A program made the translations under genes and the position numbers. This document shows positions 1 to 11,491 of a stretch of 64,000 nucleotides of DNA, piece after piece. Under the pieces are notes generated by a model. That model made no database searches. It saw only the letters and a program-made list of their open reading frames with translations, and was not told the origin of the DNA. Source of the DNA: Casuarina equisetifolia (taxonomy: Eukaryota > Streptophyta > Magnoliopsida > Fagales > Casuarinaceae); contig CM052362.1 of NCBI GenBank assembly GCA_028551475.1, positions 12,488,316 through 12,552,315 of the forward strand, written 5' to 3'. Every line of letters starts with the position of its first letter. The first letter of the stretch is position 1.

Positions 1-558
1 CTATAAATTAGTAATTAAAGCATAGAGACAAGATTCTCAAGGACCTTCACACCCAATTGGCTAGAGCATAAAATAGGATGAAGCAATTACAAGACGAAAA
101 GTGTAGGGAGGTGTAACTTGAAATGAGAGATTGAGTTTTGTTGAGGTTACAACTTTAAAGATAGACTACTTTGGTGTTAAGAAAGAGTCACAAGCTAGCT
201 ACCAAGTATTACAGTCCTTATGAAGTGTTAGAAAAATTAAGGCATGTGACATACCAAGTCAAATTACCAAAGCAAGCACAAATTCATTATATGTTTCATG
301 TGTCTAAACTCAAGAAGTTCATTGGTAATGAAGGAAGGAGTAGTCAAGACCTTCCAACTATGATAGAATTCAAGGGAGTACTCATTGCATAGCCGAAAGT
401 CATCCTTAAAGGTAGAATTCATAAAAAGATCTAAAAAATATTAGTACATTAACAAGGTCTTTCTGGTTAATGATACTTGGGAAAGCAAACAGGATATGCA
501 AATATGGTTTCCTTAGTTGGACTTTGAGGACCAAGTCAATTGTTAGGAGGGGTGGAAA
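1..558 (+). pseudogene. Ty3/gypsy integrase C-terminal remnant
   Basis: Decayed 3' end of a gypsy pol gene, cut by the left window edge. The clearest frame (171-392) reads the region after the integrase core: a KYYSPYEVLEK stretch, then KLPKQAQIH and FHVSKLKKF, which are typical of the segment before the terminal domain. Beyond the stop near 392 the same frame goes on with a chromodomain-like ILVH-QGLS...SWES motif, broken by stops. A purine-rich tract (GGAGGGGTGGAAA) around 547-558 comes just before TGTTATGGGCC, which fits a polypurine tract and the start of a 3' LTR. There are several internal stops, so it is not functional. The family call is sure; the clade is not. Confidence 0.75.
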
Positions 559-1160
559 TGTTATGGGCCATTGTCAAACATGATGTGAAGTAGGTGTGCT
601 TGAAAAAGTATAAAATTATATCTATGTAATCTAATTGATTGGAGTTATTGAGCACAAAGGTAATTCTAATATTAGTTATTGAGTGAGTTAAAACTTTTCT
701 TTTCCTTTTTCCTTATCCTATTCCTATGATAACATATATAGCTATTATTGACATTGGATTTTCAGCATTGTGGGCATCAATATTTACTACTATTAGTTTC
801 TTTTTGGTTTTCAGAAACTTCTAATTTCTCAATGATCATAGAGGCTTTGTATTACCATATCCTGATCATCACTTTTAAAAAATGAAACTTATCAAGTCCA
901 TTAACAATGTAGGTTACTAATTTCTTTGCTACCAATAGTCAATATGGCACTTTTGATGATTTCAAGCATTTGGTTAATGAAGCACATGATTGTTACTCTT
1001 TTTTTTATGCATTATTTATTTATTTATTTATTCATTTTAGATGCTTTATTCATTCAATTTCAAATGGTTGGATGAGTTCTTATCACTTAATTCCATATGT
1101 GAAAGCTACATCTTCTTGCAATGGAAGTTCTATTTTTTCTGTCATAACATAGCTTGTGTC
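559..1160 (+). other. Possible 3' LTR start and unassigned AT-rich DNA
   Basis: The gypsy LTR probably starts at 559 with TGTTATGG. I cannot find its end because no second copy is in the window. The rest is AT-rich sequence in which I see no gene; the short open frame near 970-1152 has no recognisable domain. Confidence 0.35.
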
Positions 1161-1167
1161 AAGTAAT

Positions 1168-1308
1168 ACAAGTTGTTCTCTTATTTTTTCAATCTACAAT
1201 ATGCTAGCATATAAAGTAGATACATATCAACTATAACTAGGAGCCATGGTAATAAATGTATCCTTAACATTCCATTGCAAGTAATAATGGAAAAGTCATA
1301 CAAACAAA
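1168..1308. repeat. Direct repeat, copy 1 (partner at 3640-3775)
   Basis: About 135 bp that recur, diverged, near 3640-3775 in the same orientation. Shared blocks include TCAATCTACAATA, GCTAGCATATAAAGTAG, AGGAGCCATGGT and ACATTCCATTGCA. The downstream copy lies beyond the 5' side of the minus-strand B3 relic. This copy may therefore mark the 5' flank of a second, lost tandem B3 gene; that is inference. Confidence 0.6.
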
Positions 1309-1499
1309 ATATTTATTTCATTTGGTACACAATAGATTCTTATGCTACATGTGCTTGTTCAACCTAAACAAGATTTTGATCAAATTTTTGATACAAATAT
1401 CATGTAGAATTAACTCCATGGCAAATCATATACAATAAAAAAATTAGAGCTTGCCTTGTAGCATTCCTCCTTAACCAAAGCTTAACAAAATTCGTGGCA

Positions 1500-1950
1500 A
1501 AGAAACTAATCACACAACCAAGATCACCTTACATTCACCCATAATAGATGCTCACTATGTAAAGAACAATGACTCCATGCCATCATAACATGCAACACTG
1601 GGGAAAAAGAGCAAGAAAAAGACAACAAAAAAGGTTCCATGGATTTTCTTTTTTCCATTGGCTGGGAGGTTGCATTATCATGCAAACAAGCTCCCAATTA
1701 TAACAAGAAACACTTAACAAGGTGAGAAACTAATCACATGTACCAAGTTCACCTTACATTTGCCCATAATAGAGTTTATTATGTGAAGAATAATGACTCC
1801 ATGCAATGAGAACAAGCACAATTGGAAAAAAAAAGAACACCAAAAAGACAACAACAAAAAGTTGTGACGGATTTTCTTTTTCCCATTGGGTGGAGGGTTG
1901 CATTCATGCTCCTTTTGCCAAGGTCAATGCTAAGAAGAATTCTTTACTCT
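1500..1950. repeat. Tandem duplication, unit about 225 bp
   Basis: Two adjacent copies start near 1500 and 1726 with AGAAACTAATCACA. They share CACCTTACATT, CCCATAATAGA, AATGACTCCATGC and ATGGATTTTC/ACGGATTTTC followed by a TTCCCATTGG-like block. The second copy runs into the 3' end of the minus-strand B3 relic, so the duplication includes what was probably its 3' untranslated region. Confidence 0.6.
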
Positions 1951-3307
1951 TGCATTCCCAAGATGAATTGGCACATGCAATTCATTGCATATACTTTCTC
2001 CTTCAAGGATAAACTCAAACACATATTTGTCTCCTAATTCTATATTATTCTCCTTGACGAAAGCACACCATCCTTCTCCAATAAAGATTCTACCATTGGT
2101 AAAGAAATTGACTTTCACTAACCAAATATTTCTATTTTGACAACAAATGACCACGTTTGGCATCACTTTGGTGTTAACTAAGTGTAACATCAATCTAGGA
2201 AGAAGTTGCAATCAAAAATTGATAATATGAGAAAATTGTTATTTTAGACATTTACAAAAGGCATATCAACCTAACATTAAAGTGATAAATCTTATGGGAA
2301 GGGTCATTGATGTTCAAATTGTATGTAGCTTAGTTCCCATTGAACCATTTTAGACAAACTCTTGAAGATGTTCTTACCTTGAACTTCCCTTAGTGCTAAC
2401 CATGACACAAATGACACAAAAATACAAATTGGCCTCACATAAAGGATAAAAAGTGAAAATTATAGACTATATAAAATATAACAAGCAAATCTCATGATTT
2501 TCTCATATTCTTTGAATATCTAAATAGTACAATTAGAAAGGTAGTACAAGAGTATAAATAAAGAACATTCTACACTTTCTAATCTCCATATAGGAAGAAT
2601 TGCTAGTTTACCTAGCAAATAACTAAATAAAAATGTATAAATAAAACTAAGAAAATATAAGACCTAAAGCTCACCACAAACCACTTTGAATAGTTAGAAA
2701 TGGTCCATTCAAAATACAAATTCTTTGGTGCTACAAAGTGGGAGTCTTCTAGAATCTTGTGTTCTTTAAGATTTGTTCTCATAGTTCTTTGTGATTTACC
2801 TAAACTCACTTTAGATGAGCCTATGAGCATATTAGATTCTAAATGTAAAAAGAATATTCATGATATACTAAACAAAGAATGAAAGAAAGGCAAGTAACTA
2901 TAAGCAATAAGTATTAAATACAACTCACATCTTGCCATTCCACCTTTCTTGGAATCTATTTCCAAATGCTTCCGTTTGCCAACAAGAGCTTGTTTGCTAC
3001 TAGCTTTCTTTGGTTTAGAACCTTGACTTGATGAGATAGTTCTCTTCATAGCTACTTCCTTCTCACATTCATTTTTACTGAATATTTTTACTTCAAACCT
3101 TGAATTTCTATGGTATTTAAAAACCAAAAAGTCCCCAAATTCTAGTGAGTGATCTTTGGCAAAGTCTTCCTAGCCTTTCTTAAAAAACAAACGTCCATCA
3201 GTTTGCACTAGTTCAACATGCCAAAGCTTCTTAGAATGAACAAAGAGAATGGCCTTCTTCTGTATGATTCTCTTGAAATTTCTGATAAAAGCTTCAGGTA
3301 TGGACTG
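1930..3307 (-). pseudogene. B3-domain (REM-type) transcription factor, disrupted
   Basis: Relic of a plant-specific B3 DNA-binding protein, a nuclear factor class that often carries several B3 domains (REM group). An upstream exon fits 3307-2929: acceptor TAG before 3307 and donor GTGAGT at 2928-2923. It encodes one B3 domain with IPEAFIRNFK, LWHVELVQTDGRLFF, then GDFLVFKYH, followed by a Lys/Ser-rich linker. The tryptophan expected in the GW-x-x-F motif is a TAG stop (G-stop-EDF). A second B3 domain at 2211-1930 reads WLVKVNF, NGRIFIGEGWCAF and ELGDKYVFEFI and keeps its GW. An N-terminal part upstream of 3307 is not clear. The in-frame stop and missing start argue for a pseudogene. A sequencing error at the TAG is the alternative. 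Confidence 0.75.
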
Positions 3308-4701
3308 CTACATCAAATAGATTGATTTTCACCCAATATCAATGCAGCTACAAATTTCAAAAACAGTGGACAGTGAATTCATTCCCTTTCGGTATATACT
3401 TTCATATGGATCATACATCTCATTTGATTTTTACTTTGGATGCAGTTGCTTTTTTACAATAAACATAAGCTACTCAAGAAAAGTTAAGACCTCTTTAGGT
3501 TCTGGCTTACCAAATGGAATCTATGGCTTACCGCCACTTCCAAAAAGAAAAACGAAGACGAACCTGTTTGGGTTTTACCAATCCCATTTTTTTTATGATA
3601 CTTCCCACCCAGTACATCTTTATCCACAGTTATTCAAGTACTAAAAGTTGTTCTCTTCTTTTTTCAATCTACAATACGCTAGCATATAAAGTAGTCACAT
3701 ATGAGCAATAACAAGGAGCCATGGTGATCAGTGTATCTGCAACATTCCATTGCAGGCTATAGTGGAAAAGTCTAACAACCTATAAATCATAAAACTGAAC
3801 GCATGCTGCTGACATTCATGCATCTTAAGCAATTCTTTTACAGCTTTTACTAGTTTCTACATTATTTACCTGTACAATAACGGATGGGAAAAGAATCAGA
3901 GCTCTATCATTAAGGTCAAAATGTGCTGTGGGTTCCGCACGGCCCTCGCAAAATTAAATTTCATAGCGAAATTTTCAAAGCAAAACGTCAAAATCTGAAC
4001 TTAGAGAAGAACAAAAGAGAAGGCAAATAGAATTTTTTTTTTTTATAAATTACATGTTTACTTTTTATGTTTTTTATATGGAGAACTTAATGTACGATTA
4101 GTGTAACTATGTTTAAGGTTTGTGCTAATGTTGTTGTAACGTTCATTCTTTGCCAAGAGGTGGTAATGGGCTATGTATTGGTCTTAGAATTTTGTGATGT
4201 TACAATATTGTTTATCCTCTTTCAAAGATTTACGAATGTAATGGCTCCCATTGTATCTCATATGAAGTTACGGCCTTATATTATCAATAAAAGTGGTCAA
4301 GGTTTATGTTCCTATTTAATAATTAACAAAAAAAATACCATTTCCCCTCGTCTTGAGCATGAGTCAACATCTTCATTATGACCTTTGTCTATAAGAAAAA
4401 AGATAAAAAATTAAACTTAAATTCCTAATAGACACTTTAACAATGTGGTATTAGATATCCACACTATAACACAATAGCACGAATATATATAGACATCCAA
4501 AATAGACACACAAAAATCAAATATAAAATTTGATGTGGCATGAACTCTACTATTTCATGCCCACATTTCCCCATGCTTTCTAGGATGAATGTATTCTAGC
4601 CACCGCATTTCTAATTAACTACTTACCTTCATCGTTTCCTAGATGTCATCACTCCCTATGAGAACACACATTGGTAGGCTCTCATGATTGAACGTTGTTC
4701 A
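3308..4701. other. 5' flank of the B3 relic and AT-rich intergenic DNA
   Basis: Holds the second copy of the 135-bp direct repeat (3640-3775). After that I see no gene. The open frame near 4109-4381 is AT-rich, has no domain I recognise, and looks like chance. Confidence 0.5.
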
Positions 4702-4707
4702 GTTATG

Positions 4708-6309
4708 TGTTGATAGTTTTGATGATGGGTTAGCATAATAATTAAATATTAATTTAATTAATATTTTCATAACCTAAGCAAAACATTCCTTGAATCAAAT
4801 ATTAATTTAGGTCCATAAAAATATTGGTTGAATTAGTTAATGAAAATATTTGTTGAATATTCCTCATGATCTTATAAAGATATTTATTGGAATATTATTT
4901 TATTAATTCATGAAAGTATTTATAAGAATATTCATATGTGGGCTGAATTAATCTTATAGCTCTCATGCTTCATTTAAATGGACCAAACACTTTGATGTTT
5001 TTATTATTGTGGTTTAGAATTGTGTCACGAGGAAACCAAAGCCCACGTGAAAGAAATCAGGCTATCTCAATCTACCTGGTAGAAGAAAATGAAGAGCAAG
5101 TGTAAAGAAGCCCATGTGCCTATGCGCCCATGTCTCCATTTCTCCGGCATTTTGACAAGAAGTTGAGCAAGGCAATGAGCATGCAGAGGGAGAATAAAGA
5201 AAGTGGGACGCGCGGAACAAGCTGCAAGTCTAAGCCAACCAGGTTACACGCGAAAGAACTAGGTGTGGCACGTGAAGCCCAGCCCGTGTGCAAAGTTTAG
5301 AAAACGTTGTAGAAACGACACCGTGCTGAGGGAGGATTGTAGAAGAAACACGAAGGCAAGTTGGCTCTCACAGTATATCGAAGAAAAAGAGGAACTTTTC
5401 TACGATGGCCTGCGCTCTTTCTCTCACTTCATTTTTGCCGGAAAACTAAGTCACTGACACCCATTTACGAGCAACGTTCGAGCTATCTCCTGCCCGTCGT
5501 GAGTAGTGCTTTTATCAAGTCAAAGAACTGAAGGCTTAGTAGAGAACAGCGATCATAATTTCAGAAACTAACTCTTATTCGTGCCTTCATTCTGATTTCT
5601 TCTAGGGACTTGATTTATAGCTGTGCTTATTGTATATCTTTTATAGGATCACAAATGCCGATTGCTTGCTTCGTGATATTATCTTTTAGATTCGGTATTT
5701 TAGATTGAAGCTCTAGAGCATAGTCACTGTTATCATTTGGACTTTCGTCTGTTTAGTCTCCTTGAGCTAAGTTTGGATATTTTGTAGGGGATTTGTGTTA
5801 TCAGTGGTTAAACTCTTTGTCCATGAGGTGTGTAAACTATACAACCCGTTGAGCTAAGTTTGGATATTTTGTAGGGGATTTGTGTTATCTGTGCTTAAAC
5901 TCTGTGTCCTCGGGGTGTGTAAACTATGCAACCCGTGGGGTTGTATAGTAGTTGGGCAATCCAAGGGATTGCTTGTTTTTCTCGTTTTGGGAATAAACAA
6001 TGACTTTGATGGTTTGTTAAAGGAGGTGGGTTAGGCAAAGTGGCCTAGTCACTTAAATCTCTGTGTCCTTCTTTGAATGTTTTCTATTAGATTATCTTGA
6101 GCAGTTTTTGGTTTAATACAATGAACTGAATTCTATACATCTAGCTTTGTAGCATTTATTTCATATTAGTCGGTCTTATTCACTAATGTTGCTTGGTTGT
6201 TGAGATTGGTGTAGATTATTGTTTAGATAGAAAGGAGAAATACATCAGGAAAAAGAAACAAAAAGAAACCTAATTCAACTCCTTTCTTAGGTTGTCTAGG
6301 GATCTAATT
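4708..6309. mobile_element. Solo LTR, copia (SIRE/Maximus-like)
   Basis: About 1.6 kb bounded by the same six bases, GTTATG, at 4702-4707 and 6310-6315. This fits a target-site duplication. The left end TGTTGATAGTTTTGATGATG and the right end, with TTCAACTCCTTTC and TTAGGTTGTCTAGG, resemble the ends of SIRE/Maximus copia LTRs (from general knowledge of that group). No gag or pol lies inside, so it is read as a solo LTR. It contains an 87-bp tandem duplication (5764-5937). The right end lacks the usual CA, so that boundary is less certain. Confidence 0.6.
5764..5937. repeat. 87-bp tandem duplication inside the solo LTR
   Basis: Two copies begin GAGCTAAGTTTGGATATTTT at 5764 and 5851. Each runs through GGGGATTTGTGTTATC to GTGTAAACTAT-CAACCCGT, with a few substitutions between them. 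Confidence 0.9.
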
Positions 6310-6509
6310 GTTATGTGCAAGTTTTACTTACTTGCAAACTATATGGGTTAGGTTTTGAATAGGGCCATGTAGGCTCAAGCGTACTTGGTAAGACATGTTA
6401 CTCTCCTCTCTTCTATAAGGTGCCTATTAAAAGGCCAATGGACTAAATGGAAAGCCAAGTAGAAACTTAACACAAGGACCAACATGTCTTTATGAAGCGG
6501 GGGAAATTA

Positions 6510-6720
6510 TGTCAACCCACATTAATGACCTAACTTATATGTTAAGAGTCTTAGCAAGTACATGTTTAGGCCACAAGGTGATCCAATAGGTCTAAGAAGC
6601 CCAAACTTGAAAGGTATCTTAGAGATTCTTTAAAAATTTTGATATATTAGGACTCATTAATTGTTGTTTTAGGGTTTTTAAATTGTCAATGTTCTTAATT
6701 ATCTAGGATTTTCTTATTTA
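6510..6720 (+). mobile_element. LTR fragment related to the nested LTR at 30067-30759
   Basis: Shares a diverged run with 30095-30270: TATATGTTGAGTGTT/TATATGTTAAGAGTC, AAGAAGCCCAAACTTGAAA, TAGAGATTCTTTA, TTTTGATAT, then ATTAATTGT and CTTAATTATCTAGGATTT. Ends are not resolved. Confidence 0.5.
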
Positions 6721-6809
6721 TTTACTTTTTTGGTAACAACCCTATGCCAAAATGTATTACTTTTACTTTAATAGTTTTGATATTGAAAAAAAAGAAGCCC
6801 CTATAGTTT

Positions 6810-7230
6810 TGAAGACCTCAAGCCTATCAATATGTACAACTTTACTTATAAAATCATTGCCAATATTCTAAATGATAGGCTAGTACATTTATTACCTTTG
6901 ATAATTTCCAAGGACTAGTATGGTTTTGTGCAAGGAAAAGATATTTATGAGAATGTTGCAATAGCCTAAGAGATGGTTAATGAATTAGATCATAAAGTAA
7001 TAGTTAACATGATGATTAAGGTGAATATGGAAAAGGCATATGATTGTATGATTGTAAAGTATTGGAACAATTTAATTTTTTTCGCCTATGGAGTGATATG
7101 GTATTCAGGTGCATGTCTAATAATTGGTTTACACTTTTTGTGCAATGAGCAAAACATGGTTTTTTTAGGTATTGATGATTTAGATCATAAACCTAGATTT
7201 GGTACAACTTTTCTCCTACTGTGAATGGCT
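6810..7230 (+). pseudogene. LINE (L1-type) reverse transcriptase remnant
   Basis: Decayed non-LTR reverse transcriptase. The frame entering 6973 reads YKIIANILNDRL, then a degraded SKD-YGFVQGK, then NVAIA, followed by the open stretch with MVNELDH, KVNMEKAYD and a KYW block. These match the RT order KIIAKVLANRL, SGFVKGR, LKLDMEKAYDRV known in plant L1 elements. The catalytic YADD region is absent and stops interrupt the frame. It is a short internal piece with no ORF1, endonuclease or poly(A) tail visible. Confidence 0.65.
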
Positions 7231-9609
7231 TATAAGGACAAAAAATCTAGGTGCACCATGTTAGCACTCACTTTAAACTTGTGAATGGCTCATAGACTAC
7301 CACATTACCTAGTTGACAAATTGGGCAAAGTAATTCAAAGTATAATTCTAAGGTTTAGAAATATTGCAAATATACAAGCATCCTTATTAGAAATTGTGTG
7401 GCATATTGGTAGATAATGGGAAAGAAGGAAAAAAAATTTGCTCAAGTAGTGACGACCCCAACTAAAACCATCTAGAAGCCTATTAGTAAGGATCAATTCT
7501 AGTGAATCAAGAAATCCTTAAGTCAAGATAGAGTCCTTGACAAATTTGTTAGTTTTGCTAGTAACTCTTTATGCCTAAATGTTATTTTCACTAACACATG
7601 GATATTGATTCAAGGGCCAATAACCACATAATATGTGATGAATGATTTTTTTCTTCTATTTATAACCCAAACCTCCTATCCATAGTAGTCCATCTTCCAA
7701 GTAGGGATGTCACTATTATTTCAAAAATAAAAAAATGTCACACTTAATTCTTCCATCACTTAGAAAGACACTTTTTCGTTCTCTCACAGTCTTCCATGTC
7801 ATCCTTAAATAGCCCAGCTACCTCATTAACTCTTATCACACAACTTATGAATTAATATACACCTTCTTTCCTATTGGTTGATGAGCTTGACCTTTTTGAT
7901 CCTCCACTTCCGTGCGCACCACCAAGACTATACAAAATTCCTTAATACACTCACCTACTTCCGCCTCAAATATAAATGCACAGCCGTAACCCAGCCCAAC
8001 CTTTCATTGCTACCCTTTGGTTGAGCCACCAAACCAACTATTTGAAGGGTAAACTAACTGTGTCCTACCTTCCCATCGGCCTTTTGTACTTCCTTATACC
8101 CTATCTCCCAATAGATCTCCATCGATTAGTGTCACCTACACTATTAATATCTTATTGCCTTTATCGTTGACATTTAAGAGCCCTATTTCTTTCAAGAAGC
8201 CCTTAAAGTTCTTCGTTAGGTTGACAACGCGGATAATGAGTCTATTGTTCTTGAAGTTAATCACACTTGGAAAAGTTTACAACAGTTCTCACTATAAATG
8301 GATTTCATTAGTCATGACATGATTATTTCCTCTTCATAAAAAGCCAAAGCAATTTATTTTGTCTCTTGACTTATTTGTGTTGACAATTTCATACTAATAA
8401 AGCCTTCTAGTAAAATGGATGTTGATCTAGTTTTTCTAAAATTTTCATAGAAATGAAAGCTGAATTCATCGCAGAGGTCATCATTTTTGTTATTGTTATT
8501 ACGTTTTCAAAGCTAATACAAAAGGTGGTGTAAGCTAGTCTAATTTAAGTTGCCTTAGTTCTTGTTCTCATACTATGTTGCCATGATAGACGAAGCATTA
8601 GTGCTTCAAATATTAATCCCTATTCTTAACTTATAAGCTCTAGTGTTAATATATATCAATCACCTTTATAGTTAAAAGGTTGCTTAATAAATAAAAGAGA
8701 AAAAAAATTGAAAGATATGACATTGTGGGTAAATTTTATAGGTTTTCCACTTTAGGAAATAGTAACAATTATTAAATTGGCAAATAACTGAATAGTAAAG
8801 CTATTTAACATTCTATTCAAATCTGTTCACTCCGATTATGTACTAAAAAAAATCACCTTGAAAAGAAAGTCCTAACCCATTATCTAAACTTGAAAATGAG
8901 ATTAAGTAACTTTTTTTAATTAAGAAGAAACAACGATATGTTAGTCAAATTTTGATGGGTTATTGATGTAAACTTATATCAACAAGTTTTGTATGATTCA
9001 CTTATATGAACTTATATTGATATATTACAAATTGGTTTACATATGAAATAATTTATGCTCTTCTCAACAAGTAAATATTTATGTGGTAGAGTTCTACGTA
9101 GCAAAGCTTGAAAAAGAGACACTTACATATATAAACAAGTAGAGTTTGAGTTTGAGCTTTATCTCGAGGCAGAATTTTTTTTTGTAACTTGAGAGAATTC
9201 ATTTTATTTGTAGTTCTTAAAAAAAATGGCAACTTTGTTAGTCTACTGTCATATAAATCTATTCTTAAAATTGTTAAGACTTAAATCCGTTTGATTTACA
9301 AAAGAATCGTTACATCAATAAAAAACTATTCGATTTGATCAGCTTTTAGAGTGCAAGTAAATCCTAAAATTTGCACGAATCCAGCGCATAATAATTTCTT
9401 CAACTCATCGGATTCCACGTCATCCAACAGCACTAAGAGACGGCGTAGTTTTGGCGTAACGGGGACCAATTCTCATGAGCCTGACAGAGGGGAATCCTCC
9501 CAGTACCAAATCAAAAATGGAGGGGAGCGGGAGCTGATACTCATAATATCTTTTCTTCCTCTAGGTTGTTGAAACGAGCCGGGCAATGTTAAGTGCTTGC
9601 TGGTAGGAT
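7231..9609. other. Intergenic DNA, including CENH3 upstream region
   Basis: No gene, RNA or transposon domain recognised. The last 250 bases (9350-9610) are less AT-rich and lie directly upstream of the CENH3 start codon, so they should hold its promoter. No clear TATA box can be singled out. Confidence 0.4.
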
Positions 9610-9790
9610 CGAGTGTTGAATGGCGAGCACCAAACATACAGCTAACAGGATCCATATATACGCATATGGATAAAGAAGGAGTGAGAACCAGCTCTTCTTT
9701 TTCCGATCCTGTTAGCTGCATGTTTGGTCCTCGCCATTCGACGCCGGGAAGAGCTGGTTCTCACTCCTTCTTTATCCATATGCTTATATA
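9610..9790. repeat. Interlocked inverted duplication in CENH3 exon 1
   Basis: Order A - B' - A' - B. A (9610-9652) holds the start codon ATGGCGAGCACC. A' (9705-9747) is its reverse complement with two differences in the 33 coding bases. B' (9655-9697) is the reverse complement of B (9749-9790), the GAGCTGGTTCTCACTCCTTC segment. So an inverted copy of A+B has been inserted between A and B. The inverted copy keeps the exon joined and, on the minus strand from 9737, reads MARTKHAANRIGKRRAG. The plus-strand copy reads MASTKHTANRI and then reaches a stop at 9671-9673. Confidence 0.85.
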
Positions 9791-11491
9791 TGTGTCTTTT
9801 TGCTCGATTTGGCTTTCCTTTCATTTTTACCTTTTTCTGAGCATTTTGAGATCTCAGGTTCCTTGGGGAGCTCTGATCCATTGCCTGGTTCGTCCACGGT
9901 AACTTACTCTCTTTGCCTTAAGTAGTTTGCTGTGTTCGATTTTTTTCTCTGGCTGTTTGGTTGCTGGGAAAATATGGAAACCACCGTGGGAATGGGACTT
10001 TTGACTCTGATTTGGGGCTCTTCAGACTCGCTAGAACTGAAATATTCCTTTGAGTTTGGCTGACTGGTTATATTTGTCGAGGTTTTAGCTTCTAGAGACC
10101 GTAAATTCGGCGAGAAAATTTCTTTTAGTGGCTTTACCCGTACTTCATTAGTAATCAAGCAGAGAGTAGTTTGGTATAATTCGTCTCGTCATTTTCCTAT
10201 TTGTAAGGAAATGGAGCTGGAATTAAGAATGTCACGCTTTATGCTAAGTTGAATGAAAGGATAAGTACTAAAACGAAGGGGAAAAAGTTAGCAAAGCCAA
10301 GTACTACGGTGTAGGGTAAGGCTTTTGGGAATTTCCTGCGGCTTTTGATGATTTGAAATTTTTTAATCAGACGCGATGATTTATTTTGTAATCTAGAATT
10401 GTTTCTTGATTTTTTCTTGATGGTTATTGTGATTTTATTCTAGTGAAATAAAATCTCAAATAAGTTATTATTTTCAGTTTCGTGTTATCTTATTTTTAGT
10501 GCATTGCAGCCTCCTGCTGGAAGCTCGGGCGGCAGTGGAGCGGGTTCTCCGCGAAGTAAGTCTTTGTTTAATCTACTTATCGATTTATTTCTTCAATACT
10601 GGTAGTATTGGTGATACGCTGTGCCCCAAGATTTGATTATTTTTATTATTTTATAGCTCCGAGAACAGAGATACAGAGAAGGAAGCGACGCCACAAGCCA
10701 GGAGTGGTGGCTCTCCGTGAGATTCGCCAATTCCAGAGGACTTGGAAGATGCTCATTCCAGCTGTTCCTTTTATTAGACTTGTGGGTTCATTAGCTTGAG
10801 TAGTATACATGAACATGTACATCTCTCCACTGACCCGCACATGTATTACAAGTGCATGTAGAAACGACAAACAGATATCCATGTTGCTTGTATTCACATA
10901 TAAATCGAGAGAAAAATTTTACAACATCCATTGTGCTATATTTATTGGTAAGCCAGAAATGTGGTATTCCTATAAGGTGACTTGTGTGAACTTCCCCTCA
11001 AAAGGAGGAAAAAAAAGAAGAAACAAAAAACTTAAATACTCCCAAATGAGCCTCAGTCCCTAAAAATTGTGATGTGCACTACTGATTTTTTCTTGTTATT
11101 TAGGTCTCCTTCGACCTCCTTTTCTCTCTTCCAACTTCAATTAGGCCACTATTCCCGATGGGGGATCTATCCATCACGATAAAACTACTTAGAAAGGAAA
11201 CAAAAAGATCTATGTACCTGTGGGTAGGTACATTACTCAGCACTACCGAACCGAATTGCTTGGATTTAAATCACTTGACCAATTTGGGTTACAGTTTTGC
11301 CTTTTTTTTCTCTGTGTAAATAACATTCATGCTGGAGGCATAATAGAATGTGTCCATTAACTTTAGTATGTCAGTTTTGGTATACATAAGTACTTAGTCC
11401 TTGTCATTTATTGCAGGTAAAACAGATAACCTTTCAGGTCTCTCTATATATTAGTCGTTGGTCAGCTGAAGCTTTAATGGTACTGCAGGAG
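9620..11491 (+). pseudogene. CENH3: Centromeric histone H3 (CENH3), truncated and rearranged
   Basis: CENH3 replaces H3 in centromeric nucleosomes. Exons, by frame and splice sites: exon 1 starts at 9620, is interrupted by the inverted duplication, and its end is at 9749-9756; exon 2 9858-9898; exon 3 10510-10555; exon 4 10657-10781; exon 5 11417-11491. Joined codons are in phase. The tail is Gly/Ser/Pro-rich (SSDPLPGSST, SSGGSGAGSP). Then comes a basic RRKRRHKPG, the alpha-N region VALREIRQFQ, alpha-1 WKMLIPAVPFIRLV, loop 1, and early alpha-2 SRWSAEALMVLQE. The W in alpha-1 and the long loop 1 mark CENH3 rather than canonical H3. About 44 C-terminal residues (rest of alpha-2, loop 2, alpha-3, usually ending GGKGQPW) do not follow before the LTR at 11973. 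I also see no match at 37.3-38.4 kb. Exon 1 hits a stop on the plus strand. It is very probably a pseudogene; a working copy should exist elsewhere. Confidence 0.85.

Noticed and set aside
4109-4381. 90-codon open frame
   Set aside because: No domain, no splice partners, and composition like the surrounding AT-rich DNA.
9642-9881. Minus-strand open frame containing MARTKHAANRIGKRR
   Set aside because: It is the inverted copy of CENH3 exon 1. The other exons are on the plus strand, so it is not a separate minus-strand gene.
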